From Monosporascus cannonballus (lineage: Eukaryota > Ascomycota > Sordariomycetes > Xylariales), in contig QJNS01000072.1 in the NCBI GenBank assembly GCA_004154925.1, positions 62,001 to 126,000 of the forward strand: 64,000 nucleotides of DNA. Direction: 5' to 3'. Shown in pieces: positions 1 through 13,143 of this stretch; the stretch's first letter is position 1; every line of letters starts with the position of its first letter. The position numbers were made by a program, and so were the translations under genes. Under the pieces are notes generated by a model. That model worked only from the letters and a program-made list of their open reading frames with translations, was not told where the DNA came from and made no database searches.

Positions 1-1
1 T

Positions 2-728
2 AATGCGAGCAACGGTCCATTTCGAAGTGCCTTGCCTCCCACTCCTCCGATGGGCGCTGATGCATCTTTTGAGGGATACAATTCGCCTTCATCAAAGTCG
101 GATAACCAGGTGCCAGTCGTATCCGGGTCAACGTATTACTACGAAACGACGCCCCCTGTAGAGGATATTGCACGCCAGACTATGACGCACGCACCTGTGG
201 CCAGAATGCCTCTACAAACCTCGGCGTATGCTCAGACTCATTTTGCAACCCCGTATATGGGTCAGCCTTCGATTGGGTCGTACTATCAGTCCTCGATGCA
301 GGCGGTGTCCCCTGCGCAGCCTCAAATTTCCGCCGTTTACTACCAGAGACCGCTACCACAGGTTGGTTGCAATCGACGATGCACTCTGGTATCTGTTCTA
401 AAACTTGTCATAGACTTTCCCTCCCGCTGCTCCGGTAAACGTTTCGCTGACGCCGTCGTCGGGAGCGAACCCATGGCAACATCACCACTATATTTCGCCT
501 TCGTCGGCTGCGTCGTTCCCGCAGTCACAGGACCGTTATATCTGCCAGACCTGCAACAAGGCTTTCTCGAGACCTAGTTCTTTGAGGATACACAGCCACT
601 CTCACACCGGCGAGAAGCCTTTCAAGTGCCCACATATCGGGTGTGGAAAGGCATTTAGTGTGAGGAGCAACATGAAGCGACACGAACGAGGCTGCCACAG
701 TTCTGACGACGACAACTCGTTCCGCTGA
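2..728 (+). CDS. C2H2 zinc-finger transcription factor, FlbC-like (5' end outside window)
   Basis: The frame is open from base 2, so the N-terminus lies outside the window. Exon 2-361 encodes a Pro/Ser/Tyr/Gln-rich disordered region (contains [13 protein letters not shown]). A 52-nt intron at 362-413 (GTTGGT donor, CTAAA branch, ATAG acceptor) joins it in frame to 414-728. The C-terminus carries two adjacent fingers: C-x2-C-x12-H-x3-H (from 543) and C-x4-C-x12-H-x4-H, linked by TGEKPFKC. The arrangement (disordered N-terminus, two C-terminal fingers with [20 protein letters not shown] and [16 protein letters not shown]) matches, as I remember it, the FlbC family that activates conidiation genes in Aspergillus. 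Finger class is certain; orthology to FlbC is inference. Expected to bind DNA in the nucleus. The short acidic tail (DDD, then NSFR) precedes TGA at 726-728. Confidence 0.85.
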
Positions 729-3700
729 GCATAGGTATTGGTCGCTTTGGATATTCAGTAATGTCGATTTTATGATATGATTTTAATCCCGTCTGGATGA
801 CAAAAGAAGGATGAAGGATATACCAGGAAGGAATGGGAAAGATACCCTCTCGTCGCGAAGTGCGCTTGTTTTGTCTTATTATCTCGGCACCCGATGCCCG
901 CGGCCGCCGGGGTCTTGCTCAGAGCAGCATGGTGTCGGGAAGCTTGGGTCTGGATCAGGGACGAAAAAGAAGGGGACTGCGTTCATCCGCACTGGGTAGA
1001 GCACTTCTCACGATCGGCGCATCAGGATCACAGCATTTACACGGCGTTCTCCATACCAGGGGAGCTACTGCTCAAAAGAGGGGAAGGGGCGTTGTGTTTT
1101 TGGCCAAGCGAGTTTCGTGAGGGTCGATAATGTATAGGTATGGCCGCAACGGACAGGTGTAGGAATATGGCTACTGCAAAAGGTAGAGGAGGGACAACCG
1201 AGTAGGTTGAAGCGATGCTAACTGCAACCCCATGGCATGATAAGCCGCGCGGATCGACCAGACGTCCATAAAAACATGAATCAAAACTGATCAACCAACT
1301 GTTGAACTGTCTGGAATATTCTATGGACATGTGAAACCTCTAATGCCAGCTCAACGGCCATCATCGAAAGCGGTAAATTTATCATCAACACTGTATCCTC
1401 ATATCTCTTTCTAGCACAGTGGTGATGAAGATAGTATACCCTCGAAGACCCCCCTATTTAAGGCTGCCTCGTGGCGCTGCGGCGCCCCACGTCAAAATAT
1501 GGCGAAGGTCTTGCCGAGCTTGGCAAAATAAGCCCTACGAAATATACCTAGTCAATTCACACAGTCGTCACGTATATTACGGTCGAGAACGGACAGAGGA
1601 TTGTAGGTTCGACAATTCCAACCCCAGAATAATCCCAGCACCTCATGGTTTTTGCACTATATGTTTCATGTTGACCTACCAGTATCTAGTTGCTCTACAT
1701 CTAAGAGTAGTCCCCCGTTCGCACTAGTTATACTATTTTATACACTACAGTATCCAAAAGTATTTTCTGTTAGTTACCTCCATAGTCCCAATTTCTGCCA
1801 TCCGAGGATTGAATGCAGACTCTTATAGATGTTGTATGCAATATGCATTAGCGAGTGTTTTCCAGGTCTGGTTTCTAGTCACTTATGATAACGGAAAGCA
1901 TGCGCAAGGAGTGCAAAGAGGGTAGATCATGTTTGATTCTGCACAAATTGTTAAGGAACCTACAGAGACATGCAGTGGAGGGAACTAACAGAGAATACCC
2001 CTGAATACTGTTCTTTTATGTACTTTATGTATACGAGGCTGGTTTAATTTCGACTCCCCTGCTCCGAGCGAAACATGAGACCCTACACAGATCTAAAATG
2101 TAATTTGCCTTCGGTCGATGTCTTCCCCTTGTCTCGCAACAGGAAGCTTTAAGACGCCCAGCCTGATGTCATCCCTCCCTTGTGATTTATGCAAGTGCGC
2201 GCATAGATCCCTCACCTGCGCCAGACGACCCAGAGGGACAATATGCCAATCCATCTGATTGCATTGTTAGGTACGTACGTATGTACGTCCTAAGTATATG
2301 GGCCGCATCCCTCTTCTTTGGAGGGAAAGCCATCGATCCAGGCATGCGCATGGCCAGAGATGGTGAAGACCAATATCACTTTTTTGCTGGCGCCGCCAAG
2401 CCGCAGCGGGTGTGGTTTGGGGGACCGCCCTAACTCATGAAAGTCGCGTGGGAGATGGAGCCGTCAAGTGCAATAGTCGGCTAACGGAGGGACTTGGCGA
2501 AGCGTTCGGTTTGTGGGGCCAATTCTTCCTTTTAGCCGCTGCCCGGGAGTCAAGGGCCCACGATGGCCCCTGAACAAGGGGGCCGCTAAAGGAAGATCCT
2601 TCTTGACACCAGTTTCTTAAATTCTTAGCCCGGGAATTTTCGATTAGTCAACGACACGCGTTTCTTATTAATCGGACTTAAAACTTAGGCCGGATAACAC
2701 ATATCAGCCGGGTGAGAGCCAGAACCTGTTCCGGTCAAGCCGATGAGCATATTTTACTCTCGAGAACACCTTCTGACAAGAGGCATATATCCACGTGATT
2801 TCGCGAGAGATTACCTCAAGACCTCGTCAACTGGTGGCTATCTCATTAATTCTTGCTGTGTCCATGTTGCACGTTCCAAGAATTTGCTCTGGAGCAGGGA
2901 ATTCCAACAGAGATGTTCTAAAGGGGTGTCCAGGTCTGTGGCCCTTCCCACAATTTACCTGGAGTACTGCTACACCGCATACCATCGAAGATACTGGAAC
3001 TTCTCAAGGAATCAGCCCTGATATTACTTGATGCCGAATCCCGGTCCTAGCAGTGCTAACACTAACTTCTAACTCGGTAAGCCTAGGTTTTGATTGCAGA
3101 TTCCTCCATTGATGCGGATATAGAAGTAACCCCCGACAGGTTGGTTACACTACCCAGACACCGGATGCGGTTCCCCCGCAGCGTTTCTTGATTGACATCT
3201 CGCAATATACGAGACTGAGATTGTGGTAATGAGTATCATTCTTGTGAATTGTTCCCGCGTCGAGCATATCTCCGGCACCAACGAGGCACTTCATCCCGTC
3301 CGATTCCTAATTAAGCCACTATGAGAGAATGGAGTATATTGATGGCGTTGCCCATCTGGACTCTGGGTAATGTGAGAAAACAGTTGTGGTAGAACCTGTA
3401 GTTGCCTTCAAACTTCAGCTCTGCCTAGCGATCGACGCGGTGATATGCGAATACAATGTGGTTTCACGTCTCTTCCACGAAAGCTTGGTAGGTGTATTTT
3501 TATTACAGTATGGCGTGTGTCCTTTCCTTGATCGATGCATATTCATTTGCTTTACGAGGTGGTGCCATTGATCAACGTCCTCTGCATGCGTAGTGTACAA
3601 CACATGTGGCCCGGACAGCCGGAGAATCCAATCCATATCGTGATCCGCCTCGCATCGGGATAGCCTGCCGAATAAAGATGGGACCCCGTCCCAGGGGCGT

Positions 3701-6700
3701 GGATTTGGATGTCCCCGACTGTGTGGTCGAGCTCCGCCGGGACTGTCCTTTCCCCCCTCCAACTCTGTGTAAATGTGACGTGTCTGCATGTGTAGTATCA
3801 GCTAGCTGCATGACGCGGATCGCGGGTTCGCGACGATTTTAGAGACGGTCGACGCACTCGCACACTTGTCGAACCAGCAGAGTCGCCATTCGTGTGCGTA
3901 CGTACAGTTCGTAGGCTCGTGACTCCTTTAACCACCTTTAGCTTGGCCTATCTCCACGACGGTAGCTGTTAGCGCTGACGATCTGCTTGCATTAAGACCC
4001 AGCCTTGCACACAGAAACGGCCTTTCCCGCCTCGCGAGTCTTGTGAGTTGTTGCAGAGAAGGGTACAATGTACGGCTTGCTTACTACTACACATCATCTT
4101 ATGCCGGGAGCAGCGTTCCGTGCCAGAGTTCACAGACGTGTGGTCCACGGTTAGCTGAAGAAAAAAAAAATACGCCGAGGGGGCTGCATTATCGGCGGCA
4201 CAGCTTACAGATCCGAAATCATGCGCTGGGAAATAGATTGCCTAAAATGCCACAGGTACCGATAAGCATTGGAAGAAAGTCCAGACAGAGGTCTGAAAAG
4301 ACCGACTATGGTACACAGAGGGACGGCCTGGCCCTCTCTCTATCCCTTTATGACTGACTTCATGGTGAGCGAGCGAGATAATATCTGCCACGGCAGCAAG
4401 TCTATTCCACATATTAACGTCGGTCCCATCTTATATAGCCAAGCTTCCTGCTCGAGACTGTTAAAGAGCTTGGTATTCTGTACTCCATCCTTGACAATAT
4501 CGTGGCGTATCGATCGATACAGGTCATTAGTTTAAGCGAGCTGCCCGGCTCCTTTGCAGCGCTTGGTTCACTACCAGGCTGCAGTCATCCCTGCCGCACA
4601 TCCTCCAACAAACCCCCGTTGGCGGTGCTGTCACCGACTCCGCAGACTCCGCCTGTTGGTTCCCCATTGTACCCCCATCTACATGGCCTGGCTCCAGAGG
4701 GATCCGTGCATACTGCCCGTAAATTCAATACACAAGATGCGGCCGAAGGAGCTTCAAGTTTGTCCCCCGGTCCTACCCACCGTAAACGAGAAGCCCGAAC
4801 ATAGAAGCAAAGGGTCATAAATTAGGACTTAGTCCATGGGAGTCTTTTGGCCACTTCGGAGTAGTGTAGTACAGATTGTTAAACCGAACAACACACGTGG
4901 CAGACCGAGGAAGCTTCAACTGACGAAAGCCTAGTACTAGTCACATGCTCGGAGGAAAGCGGCGTGCAAACTCAACGCGGCCAGCGGCAGAGGAAAGCGT
5001 GAGACTGGGCAGACCGTCGTTTTCTTTCTTTACCAACTCCTCGGCCTAATGCCTGCCGAGCCTTTGGATTTACGTCCGGAGCGATTTGAGCTAACAGAAA
5101 GTAGGGTGTTTCGCGATCCTGATAATTACGCTAATGTGTCTAGACGCCGGCTAATAAAAGAGGGCTGGATGAAGACGGCGATAGCCGATCGCCCCCGAAG
5201 CGTCGTCTTGGGCCTGCCTGATCTTCACATTGTTTCTCGCCCTACGAGCCACGTCTGGTAACACGGCCCCGCCGAACCAGTATGGTCCCTCTTTCGAATG
5301 AGGCGTTTACTTTCGTGTGCTGCACTTCAGTGGATATCTTTCGCCAAGATGGCTTCCCCACAATACCGGACTATTCTGGGGTTGAACGGGGACATCGGTG
5401 CAGTGCAATTCTTAATGTTGCATGGCCAATCATTGTTCCGGCTTACTCAAACCACCAGGGCACACGAGCGCAAGGGAGAGTTCACCGCTGTTTGTATTCA
5501 GAAGGAGAACGCCATGAAACTCAGAATGTCCCCTTTGCAATGCTTGGGAGTCCTCGCAACCTCGACGATGTCCTGCCTTGAACCTGCAATCCTGTCTGGA
5601 CTGAGATAAGCTCTCCTTTTGCGCTACGTTTAAACCTAGCCTTCAACGAGGATCCTCAACATGATCTCTCCTTTAAGATAATATGGCAGCTATAAGATAT
5701 CTTTACCACAGAGGCCGGGTAGCAAAGAGACTCGGCCACGAATTCTCGTCGCCCTGGGTATTATTATGTGTGCTTAGTGGCTGGGGGACGTAGGCAGTGA
5801 CAAGTTTTGCTTATATCAAATGGCTTGTCCTGAGGGTTTCGACTTAGCATTGAGTAACAAGTCAAAGAGGCTGTGGCAAGACCACTTACACACCTACGTA
5901 TTCGACATCGTGGACATCATGCGAATTCCCGTTGAGTTTGAGGCTCTCGGATGCATTCATCGGGCCTCGCCCCCGGATCTCTTCCTAGACGGAATGATTA
6001 TCCTACAGCCCCAGCTACGGGCGTATTCAACCCAGAGATGTTGCTGCGTAATGACAGAAGTAGCGGTTCGCAGTATTGTTACAGTATCTTTCCGGGCTTC
6101 CAATTTCACGCGGAACTCGATGCAGACGCATAAGGCCTCTGACAGACCACAAATATCACCCGGGCAACTCAGGGAGCCGGAATAGGGAGCGCCAACAAAA
6201 TGAGCTAGCATCTACGAAGTCGAAAAAAGCGCCATGCATTCGTTACCATCGTGATCCGTTCGCGCAGTTTCTTAACTTCTTTGATCGTAACCTCTATCAC
6301 TGGCGAGGGGTGCCGATGCTCATGTGGTAGGCCAGTGGCCTTGTTGCGGTTTCGGTGATGGTGAGCTGAACACATTAGAAAAGGCACATGTAACTTAACG
6401 TACGCTTGGCTCCTGGGCATAGGAGGCCCCGAATAATGACGGGGACTATGACGAGGAACCAAGTTGTTCGTGGATTCACTCACTGCGGCACCTACCGTGC
6501 CAGGTGCAGCTTTCCTGAAAACAGCATCCCACGCGAGGACGCGTAAGCCCATCCGTACACAAGTCGCGGCTAATGCCAAAACCTGAAGCAGTTTGTCAAG
6601 CAAGCATAGATAGAATGGGGCTCGGGGGTGACTGGCCCACGGGTGTCTGAGAAATAGATCAGAAGCAACACAGTCTTTTCCAGTACCGAAAAGGGTTGTG

Positions 6701-7573
6701 CAGAGGGGATGCTGATGCGCGACGCTGCGCCGCGAGGAAGGCGATTTGATAGGGCGGCGTCCTACGTCTGGAAAGACCGAGCAGCAGATGTTACTTCTGA
6801 AGCCGGTCCAACATCGCGTTGCTCTTCGTGCGAGATGCATACCCAGCCTCGGGACTGCCGAGCCCCAGCGCAGCCATCAACGGGGGCCGACACAACACAG
6901 CCTTTGCGTAACTGCGGCCTGCCCAGCAGGCGAGTCGTCGGGAAGAAATACGCCCCGCCGCGATAGATCCGTGTTCCGGTCTTCTGTCACTGTCGGACGA
7001 ATGCGTGGGGTTGGCGAGGCTTAAGCGAGATTGTAATGTCGGTGTTTGGTGGTGGTACATAAGGGATTCAACACCAGAGGCGCCTGGAGTTATTATGAGT
7101 GGCGTCCCTTCCGTGCGCTACACGGGGGATGCTTCCGACGTCACCACCAGAGTCAAAGTAGGGCGGCAACCATGAAAGATCCATCGTCTGTCATAGCTTT
7201 TGCCCCGTCCCCTGGCCTGGCGGTACGTAGTATAAAATAAAAAGGTTTGGTAGCAAGGGCGAGTGCCTGCAAGCCTCGGCTGAGAATGCAGCAAATCGTG
7301 ATTGGGATCTGGGCGAATCGCCGGCGAACTTTGTGCGGCTGGTTTCGTATCAGTACACTGCTACGGGTTCCCCTATATCTTCCAAAAAAGTATAGTCCGG
7401 CCGGGAAACGCAGCGTGGCATGGAGAGAACCCCAGGCTCGATATTAATATACAGCGGATATTGTCTCAATGCTCACTATTTTACACAACGACATCCATTA
7501 TCGAGCTAGGCTGAGCAACCTGACCATGCAAGATGTGACCAGGCCTCTGTTCGCTGTGCGGTCGAAATCCCGT
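729..7573. other. Long gene-poor stretch, no supported gene
   Basis: Base composition is ordinary (not RIP-like). Open frames reach at most 211 codons (6205-6840, minus) and 124 codons (3415-3789, minus). None shows a recognised domain, periodicity, signal peptide or plausible splice partners. The first few hundred bases are probably the 3' UTR of the zinc-finger gene. A run built on ACGT units sits near 2269-2291. I see no tRNA-like B box with a matching A box. Confidence 0.5.
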
Positions 7574-10223
7574 TTAGTAATCGATGATCTTGAGCTTGCT
7601 CCTTACTTCCTCCGGCAATTCCTCTTTCCTGATTAGTCCCATCTTCACGCAGTCTCCCCAGAAGAACATCGCTCTCGAATGTGCGTATCCCAGGTAGTCG
7701 AATGCTTCCGCGTCCCCTTCATCCTCCTCTGGGACACCCACGGGAGCTAGCTGAGCACCCTCGGCATCACCTGCCGTCTCAGCGTCATATCCTGGGATCT
7801 TGGCTTGCAAGATGCCCCAGGCCACCCATTGTGCGCTGTTAGCAATGCGCCAAAGCCGCGTCTCTTCCATCAGCTCGGTGACCTGCTGATCAACTTGGTC
7901 TTCCCGGCGCTTCTCCTCTTCTCGCCAACCACCTGGAGGAACGCGCGCATCTAGCATGAATTCCACGATCGAGCTCGAAGGGCCGGATGTTGTCGGGTTC
8001 AAGCTCGGTGTGGTAGGAGCAATTTGAGGTGTTGATAGGGGTGTAAGATTCGGGGTCAGAGCCGCCGGGTGTGCATACTCCGGTCGGTGTTCTACATACG
8101 CTTTGATGAAGCGACGTTGCTCGTCCGGTTTGGGGTACATGGATGGGTTGAATGCATGCGGTTCCCTCTCATTGTGGTAGTTATAACCCCACTCGGTGAA
8201 ATGATTTGCAAATTCGAGGCCTCTCATATTAGCTGCAGCATACTCGAAGTCTATGACGACAAGCTGTTTATGCTCATAGTTGGGCTGCATCAAGGGCGAA
8301 ATTGTATCGTCTGGACGAACCCGTAGAATATTACCATATTGTGTCTGACCAACATTAGCTCTCGATACAACTCGGGGTCCCAAATAGTGGTTTCCTTACA
8401 TCGTTGTGGGCGAAGACTAGGTGATCCCGTATGATTTTGGGATTACCATAGCGGTCGTCAAGGTATCGCCTGTATTTATCAACCATCGCTTTGAATTTCG
8501 CCCACTCCACTCCACATATGAGGCCCCTCTCCTTCCAAGCGTCCGCAGGCCCTCTCACCGGGCCAAGATTTCCTGAAAGTATTTTCTTGTCCAGGAAAGT
8601 AATCGCTCGTTCCACGGTTGCGAGCCAGCTATCCCAGTTCTTCCAGACTGCAGGTCCCGCTTCCCGTTCCTCATCCAGCAACTCAATGCCTTCGTGTAGT
8701 TCTCTCATCCGCTTCGCAATTTGCTTCGACGTTTGGGGTTCCCTAATGTTTGCTGCGGTTAGAGTAGTGGCGTTGAGGTACTGTTCAAAACGACCATTGC
8801 TAAATGTTCCCAATAGCCGAGGCCCGATTTTCTTTCGTGCTAGACGCTGAAGAACACTCAGTTCATTTTGCCGGTCGATGATGTTGTCAACTTGCGGCCC
8901 GTAGATTCTCAGAAGTAGTTTTGCTGGCGGTTTCTTGTTTTGTTCCGTCTTCTCCCTCAAACAGTCTGGTGGGCACACTACATAGACGGCATTAGTGAGA
9001 GCACCACTGAGACGTTCCACACTAATAGATTCGCCGCTGTCTAAGGCAACTCTCCGCCAGCCCTTGAGCTTTAAAGTGTGTGCAAGCCTGATGATCTCGT
9101 TCTTGAAGGTGATCCATGCGATGCGTTCTTTCTCCGCTCTCTCATTCAAACCAGAGCTCTGATCTTCCAGAGGACCGGATCGCCCCCCGGAATAGCTCAT
9201 CGTCTTGGAATTGTCAAGCACTGCATCGCAACTTGGAACCAAGACGTCGCCGTCGTACCACTCGGTGTCAGATGAGGCTGTCCGATACAACTGAACTGAG
9301 CGTTTCCGTTGGGGTTTTCTGCCCGATCTGGAGCTATAATGAGGAACAGACTTCAATCCCAAAGCGCTCATCCCTTCCTCAATAATCCTCTGTAGTCTAT
9401 CAAAGGACACCTCGCTCGATTGTGAATCGGCAGAAGTACGCCTTGTCAAATGAGGCAGCGGCACTTCGGTGTCGTTGCTGACATGGCTCGAGGATTTCCG
9501 CTTTGATGGATGAGCCCTCCTTGATTTCCTGTTTTGGCTTTTGGTTCGCTCATGCTCTAACCAGTCGGCAACTTGGGCTATTAGTCTTTCACCAAGCTGA
9601 TTCACCCGATGCCTATGGTGAGGATGAGAAGCACTAGCTTCTAGAGAAGTGTCATGAGGGGATGGGCTGCTCGTGAGGCTATCTAGAACCTCCAAGCTGG
9701 ATTGGCTGCGCAGCGATGTCCTCGATGAATCGCCGCTCTGCAATGGCGGGCGTCCGCTCAGGCGCTTTCCTACGCCCGCCGAGAAGGAGCGTCTCTTGAC
9801 TAGGCCGCCCTCTGGTTCGGATTGTTCGGGCTCGGCTATCTGTACCGCTGAAATGGGTGAGCATGTGGTGCCAAAACGACATGGAAGGATATTTGGGGCA
9901 TTTCCATTTTCTTGGTTTCACGTCAAATCATTCCAAATCTTGCGGATCTGCATATAATCCAGCAAAAATGGGATTTACGGTCGACCATGCCGTACAAACT
10001 CCAAACAAGTTGCAGTGCATTGATGGCATTGACAACAGGTGCAGGTAGCCTACGTCAAACGCATGAAAAGAGGGGAACAAAATAAAAGGATTAACAAACC
10101 TTTCACGCTGGCGGAGGAACTTCCAGCAGCAGCCCGGTCGCTATCGTCCTCAGGTCTCAAGGCAGATCGAAGCGGCTGTCCCTTGAGGGAAGGCGTTGGC
10201 GCTGGAGAAGGAGACGCCGACAT
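7574..10223 (-). CDS. Choline kinase (CKI1-type choline/ethanolamine kinase)
   Basis: Catalyses ATP-dependent phosphorylation of choline, the first step of the CDP-choline (Kennedy) route to phosphatidylcholine, in the cytosol. Three exons: 10223-10100, 9847-8400, 8344-7574. Intron 1 (252 nt, GTTTGT...CAG) joins SSSASVK to AVQIAEPEQ. Intron 2 (55 nt, GTAAGG...CTAAT...CAG) falls inside the catalytic Brenner motif, giving HND|TQYGNILR at residues 522-532. The choline-kinase motif follows (VVIDFEYAAANMRGLEFANH, Asp556 and Glu558). Predicted length 780 residues, long for the family because of a Ser/Arg-rich disordered N-terminus (about 210 residues) and an acidic C-terminal insert, both usual in filamentous fungi. 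The start at 10223 is chosen because the tempting ATG-like start at 9743 is really TTG inside exon 2. Upstream sequence keeps coding across intron 1. Confidence 0.93.
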
Positions 10224-11306
10224 GGCCCACGAGAGTCCGAGTTCCCCTGATTCTGGTGCTAAGCACGTAGTCCAGGGAGTAAAAGAGTAAGAGGAAGTAA
10301 CCGGCCGTGTCCTCTCCAATCTTGCAGTTCAAGCCCTAATTGCCGTTCGACTATGAGTGCAACGACCGACTGATAAGAATCAAGGGGCTCATCAAGCTAG
10401 ATGTAGTGTGATGTCGGCAAGGCGTGCCGGGCGCTCTCTTTCAATTGGGGAAACCGACGTGATGGTTGATGTGTGCGTTTGCAGGAAAGCATGAGACGTC
10501 GCAGCTCGATGAAACTTTATAATCCGGCTAGTATAGGGTAAGGTACATATGTATGACCTGTACATTAACGTGCAGCTCTGCCTTACACGCAGAATTATCG
10601 GTTATTGGATTAAATGCTACCAGGAATCGCTACCGTTCAAAAGTCCCCCGTGAAATGCAACGCAGGCATCTTCATGAAACATTATGTCGGGAATGTGAAA
10701 ATTGGGTGGCTTAGGTAAGTCCGCATGCGAATTTCTTCAAAATTGACGAGGGGGAGGGGGAGGGGTTGAGTATTTACAAGAAGTGCGTCGGTGGCCGATC
10801 TAACTTGGAACCCTGGAACATGCATGTGGGACCGGCGGGTGTTCTGGCCACATCCATGCGGATGTGACATGTGATAGGGATCTCTTCTTTTATGAGCCGC
10901 CTGGCTTGGCCCCCGACAGTTGCATATCGGTGGCAATCTCGCTAAGGTAAGCATAAAAGTAAGCATGCCCGGTATCCATCAGCAGATGCTGAAATGGAGG
11001 GAGTCATCAGGAGAAATTCTCACAAGGGAAATGGCAGTGTCGCCTAGAAAACGCCGGGCGATGTTCGAGCTTGATTGATAGCTACCTAGTCTCCACGATC
11101 TCCCCCCCGGTGAGATTATATACGACCTCAGTAGTAGACGCCTAAGCGCTGCCCCCCCCTATCATAGAGATACCCCCGTAGTCTCCGATTAACTAGATAG
11201 TTCTTTTACCCTAGACTTCCGCTTATACGACAACTCAGGCCTACATCTTGAATTCCTTGATGAATCTCGGTATGCAACAGAGGTCCCTCGTAAGCGTGGA
11301 CAAAGA
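10224..11306. other. Intergenic: choline kinase promoter side and HAD gene 3' side
   Basis: No gene seen. It lies upstream of the minus-strand choline kinase start and downstream of the HAD gene stop, so it should hold the choline kinase promoter and 5' UTR and the HAD gene terminator. A purine-rich GAGGGGGAGGGGGAGGGG tract sits near 10748-10765. I see no clear TATA box. Confidence 0.5.
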
Positions 11307-12667
11307 CTACCTCCAGTCCTCCTGCTTCAGGGCCCAGTCCACTGCGGCCTTCACGTCGTCGACGACCATCCGGGGCTCGTGCGTCGGGGCCCCGCGCTCG
11401 GCGCTCCAGACGCCGGTGCGCACGAGGACGGAGGCCCAATCGGTGCCGGCGGCGCTGCGGTACTGGTTGGCACCGCGGATGTCGGACTCCGGGTTATCGC
11501 CGATCATGTATACGCGACGGAGGGGTCTGAGGCGGTCGGGGTCCGTGCCGAGCATCTTGGCGCGGTGCGCGTTGAGCACGCGCTCCGCGTACCCGTACGT
11601 GAGGCCGTGGGGCTTTCCGATGACGGTGCTCCTGAGGGCCTCGGCAGCGCCGCCCGTGACCTCGCGCCAGATGCCCGCCAGCGCCCCCTGAAACGCGCCC
11701 TGCCCGAACCGCGGGAAGTGGTACTGCGCGGCCCAGAAGAGGTCCGGGTTTGAGAAGAAGAGCCGTGGCTGCCCATCCTCCTGCCATCCCGCGTTGGGCA
11801 GGTCCGCACGGCCGTTCTTGGGGGAATACGTGCCCAGCACGCCGCCGCGTGATAGCAGCAGGTCGACGATGATCTGGATGTCGAGCGCCCAGTCGCGGGG
11901 GTCGTTGAACACGAAGATGGCATCGATCTTGGGCTGCGGCGTCGGCAGCGGCCGCGCCGTTGCCGCATACACCTCCTTCATGAGCGGCTCGAACGGCCAG
12001 ATGGACGGGTGCGCCATGAGGATGTCCGCCGGCGTGATGACCTTCCGGAAGCCGTACGCCTCGGCGATCTTACGCGACTTGGCGGCGTTGGAGCCCGTGA
12101 CGAGGATGTACTTGTCGCGCAGCCCCTCCCCCTCCGGCCCGTCGTGCACGAGCTCCTGGAACGGTGTGTGGGACTGGACGAAGTTGTCAATCGACAGAGG
12201 GAGGTCGAGCCTGGCGCTCAGGTCCGACACGCGCTCCATCTCGTGCTTGCCCCCGCCGTTGGTCAGGAGGATGAACGGGATATTGTGCTTCTGGAGATAC
12301 TGCAGCGTCTCCGACGCCCCGGGAATCGGCTTCGCCACGTGCAGCAAGACGCCATCGATGCTGCAGCTTTTCTAAGCCTTTGGGTCCGCCAATGATGGCG
12401 TTGTGGGTGAACTTACTCGAACGCGAACGCGAACGGCGGCGGCTCTTCTACACCGGGCTTCTTATCCGTGCTGAACCTCTTAGCGAGAGCCGGAGCGCTA
12501 CGCAGCTTTACAGTGCGGTAAGGGCCGGGGCTTAATCCGTGCCGCGTCGACCCGGCCCTCACTAAGCCCGGAGCTCCAAGAGCAGCTCCCAGGTGGGGAC
12601 GCAGAGTCTGACAAGAGGCCGAGTGAAACGGCACGCCGCTAAGCAATGTACGGGGGAAAGCCTTCAT
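11307..12667 (-). CDS. HAD-superfamily hydrolase, CECR5/YKR070W-like (probably mitochondrial)
   Basis: Exons 12667-12417 and 12360-11307, with a 56-nt intron (GTAAGT...CTGCAG) that splits the first catalytic Asp codon: FAFAF-DIDGV, so D84 and D86 are the nucleophile and acid/base of HAD motif I. Motif II is LLTNGGG (Thr-Asn), and motif IV is MIGDNPESDIRGAN near residues 369-382. The cap region between them (IDAIFVFNDPRDWALDIQII, then the FFSNPDLFWA stretch) is typical of the CECR5 subfamily. Predicted length 434 residues. The roughly 75 residues before DIDGV are basic, Ser/Arg-rich and lack acids early on, consistent with a mitochondrial targeting peptide. I chose the ATG at 12667 (MKAFPRTLLSG) over an upstream in-frame one at 12760 for that reason. 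Physiological substrate of this family is not established. Confidence 0.9.
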
Positions 12668-13143
12668 TCCGAAGGGATTACCTACGTAACTTATCGTAGA
12701 ATCATGCTCGCCGCACCGTTCAAAACCAGCAATTGAGTTCTGGGGACAAAGGCCCATCAAGACCCAACCTGGGGCTTGGTTTTATCACTTAACGGAGTCG
12801 GCATTTATCGGAGCTTATCGGATAAGAAGCTTATTCGAGGGGCTCTCACATGTCACGTCCATACAATTGTAGATGGCAACGAACTTGTGAATATTTGCAG
12901 TGCTCTGTTTTAAGGATTTATTGACGGGATCTGAGGATAGCTGTATTTACCAGATCAGTCCAAACATTTGAAGACGCTCGTTATATTACACAACAGGTTT
13001 CCAGGGTCCGAGTCCACTGCCGGCCGAGATCCATCTCCCTTCTACGTAATATACAAAGATATAGTACAATTCGAGCGGAGTGTCGGCCCCAGTACTATCT
13101 GTACAGACCTACCCAAAGCATTGCCTTATGCGTAACTATTCAT
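12668..13143. other. Intergenic between HAD gene and SCO1, nothing recognised
   Basis: About 480 bp containing the HAD gene promoter and 5' UTR and the SCO1 gene 3' flank (both genes on the minus strand). No extra coding or RNA signal seen. Confidence 0.5.

Noticed and set aside
1600..1625. GGTTCGA-like box as a tRNA gene
   Set aside because: No matching A box or cloverleaf stems upstream; same for a similar word near 30563.
6205..6840. 211-codon minus-strand frame
   Set aside because: No domain, no biased codon use apparent, no splice partner; overlaps equally long nonsense frames on the other strand.
8355..9743. Separate 462-residue choline kinase gene starting at 9743
   Set aside because: The start codon there is TTG inside a longer exon; sequence continues upstream through an intron to ATG at 10223 and downstream through an intron to 7574.
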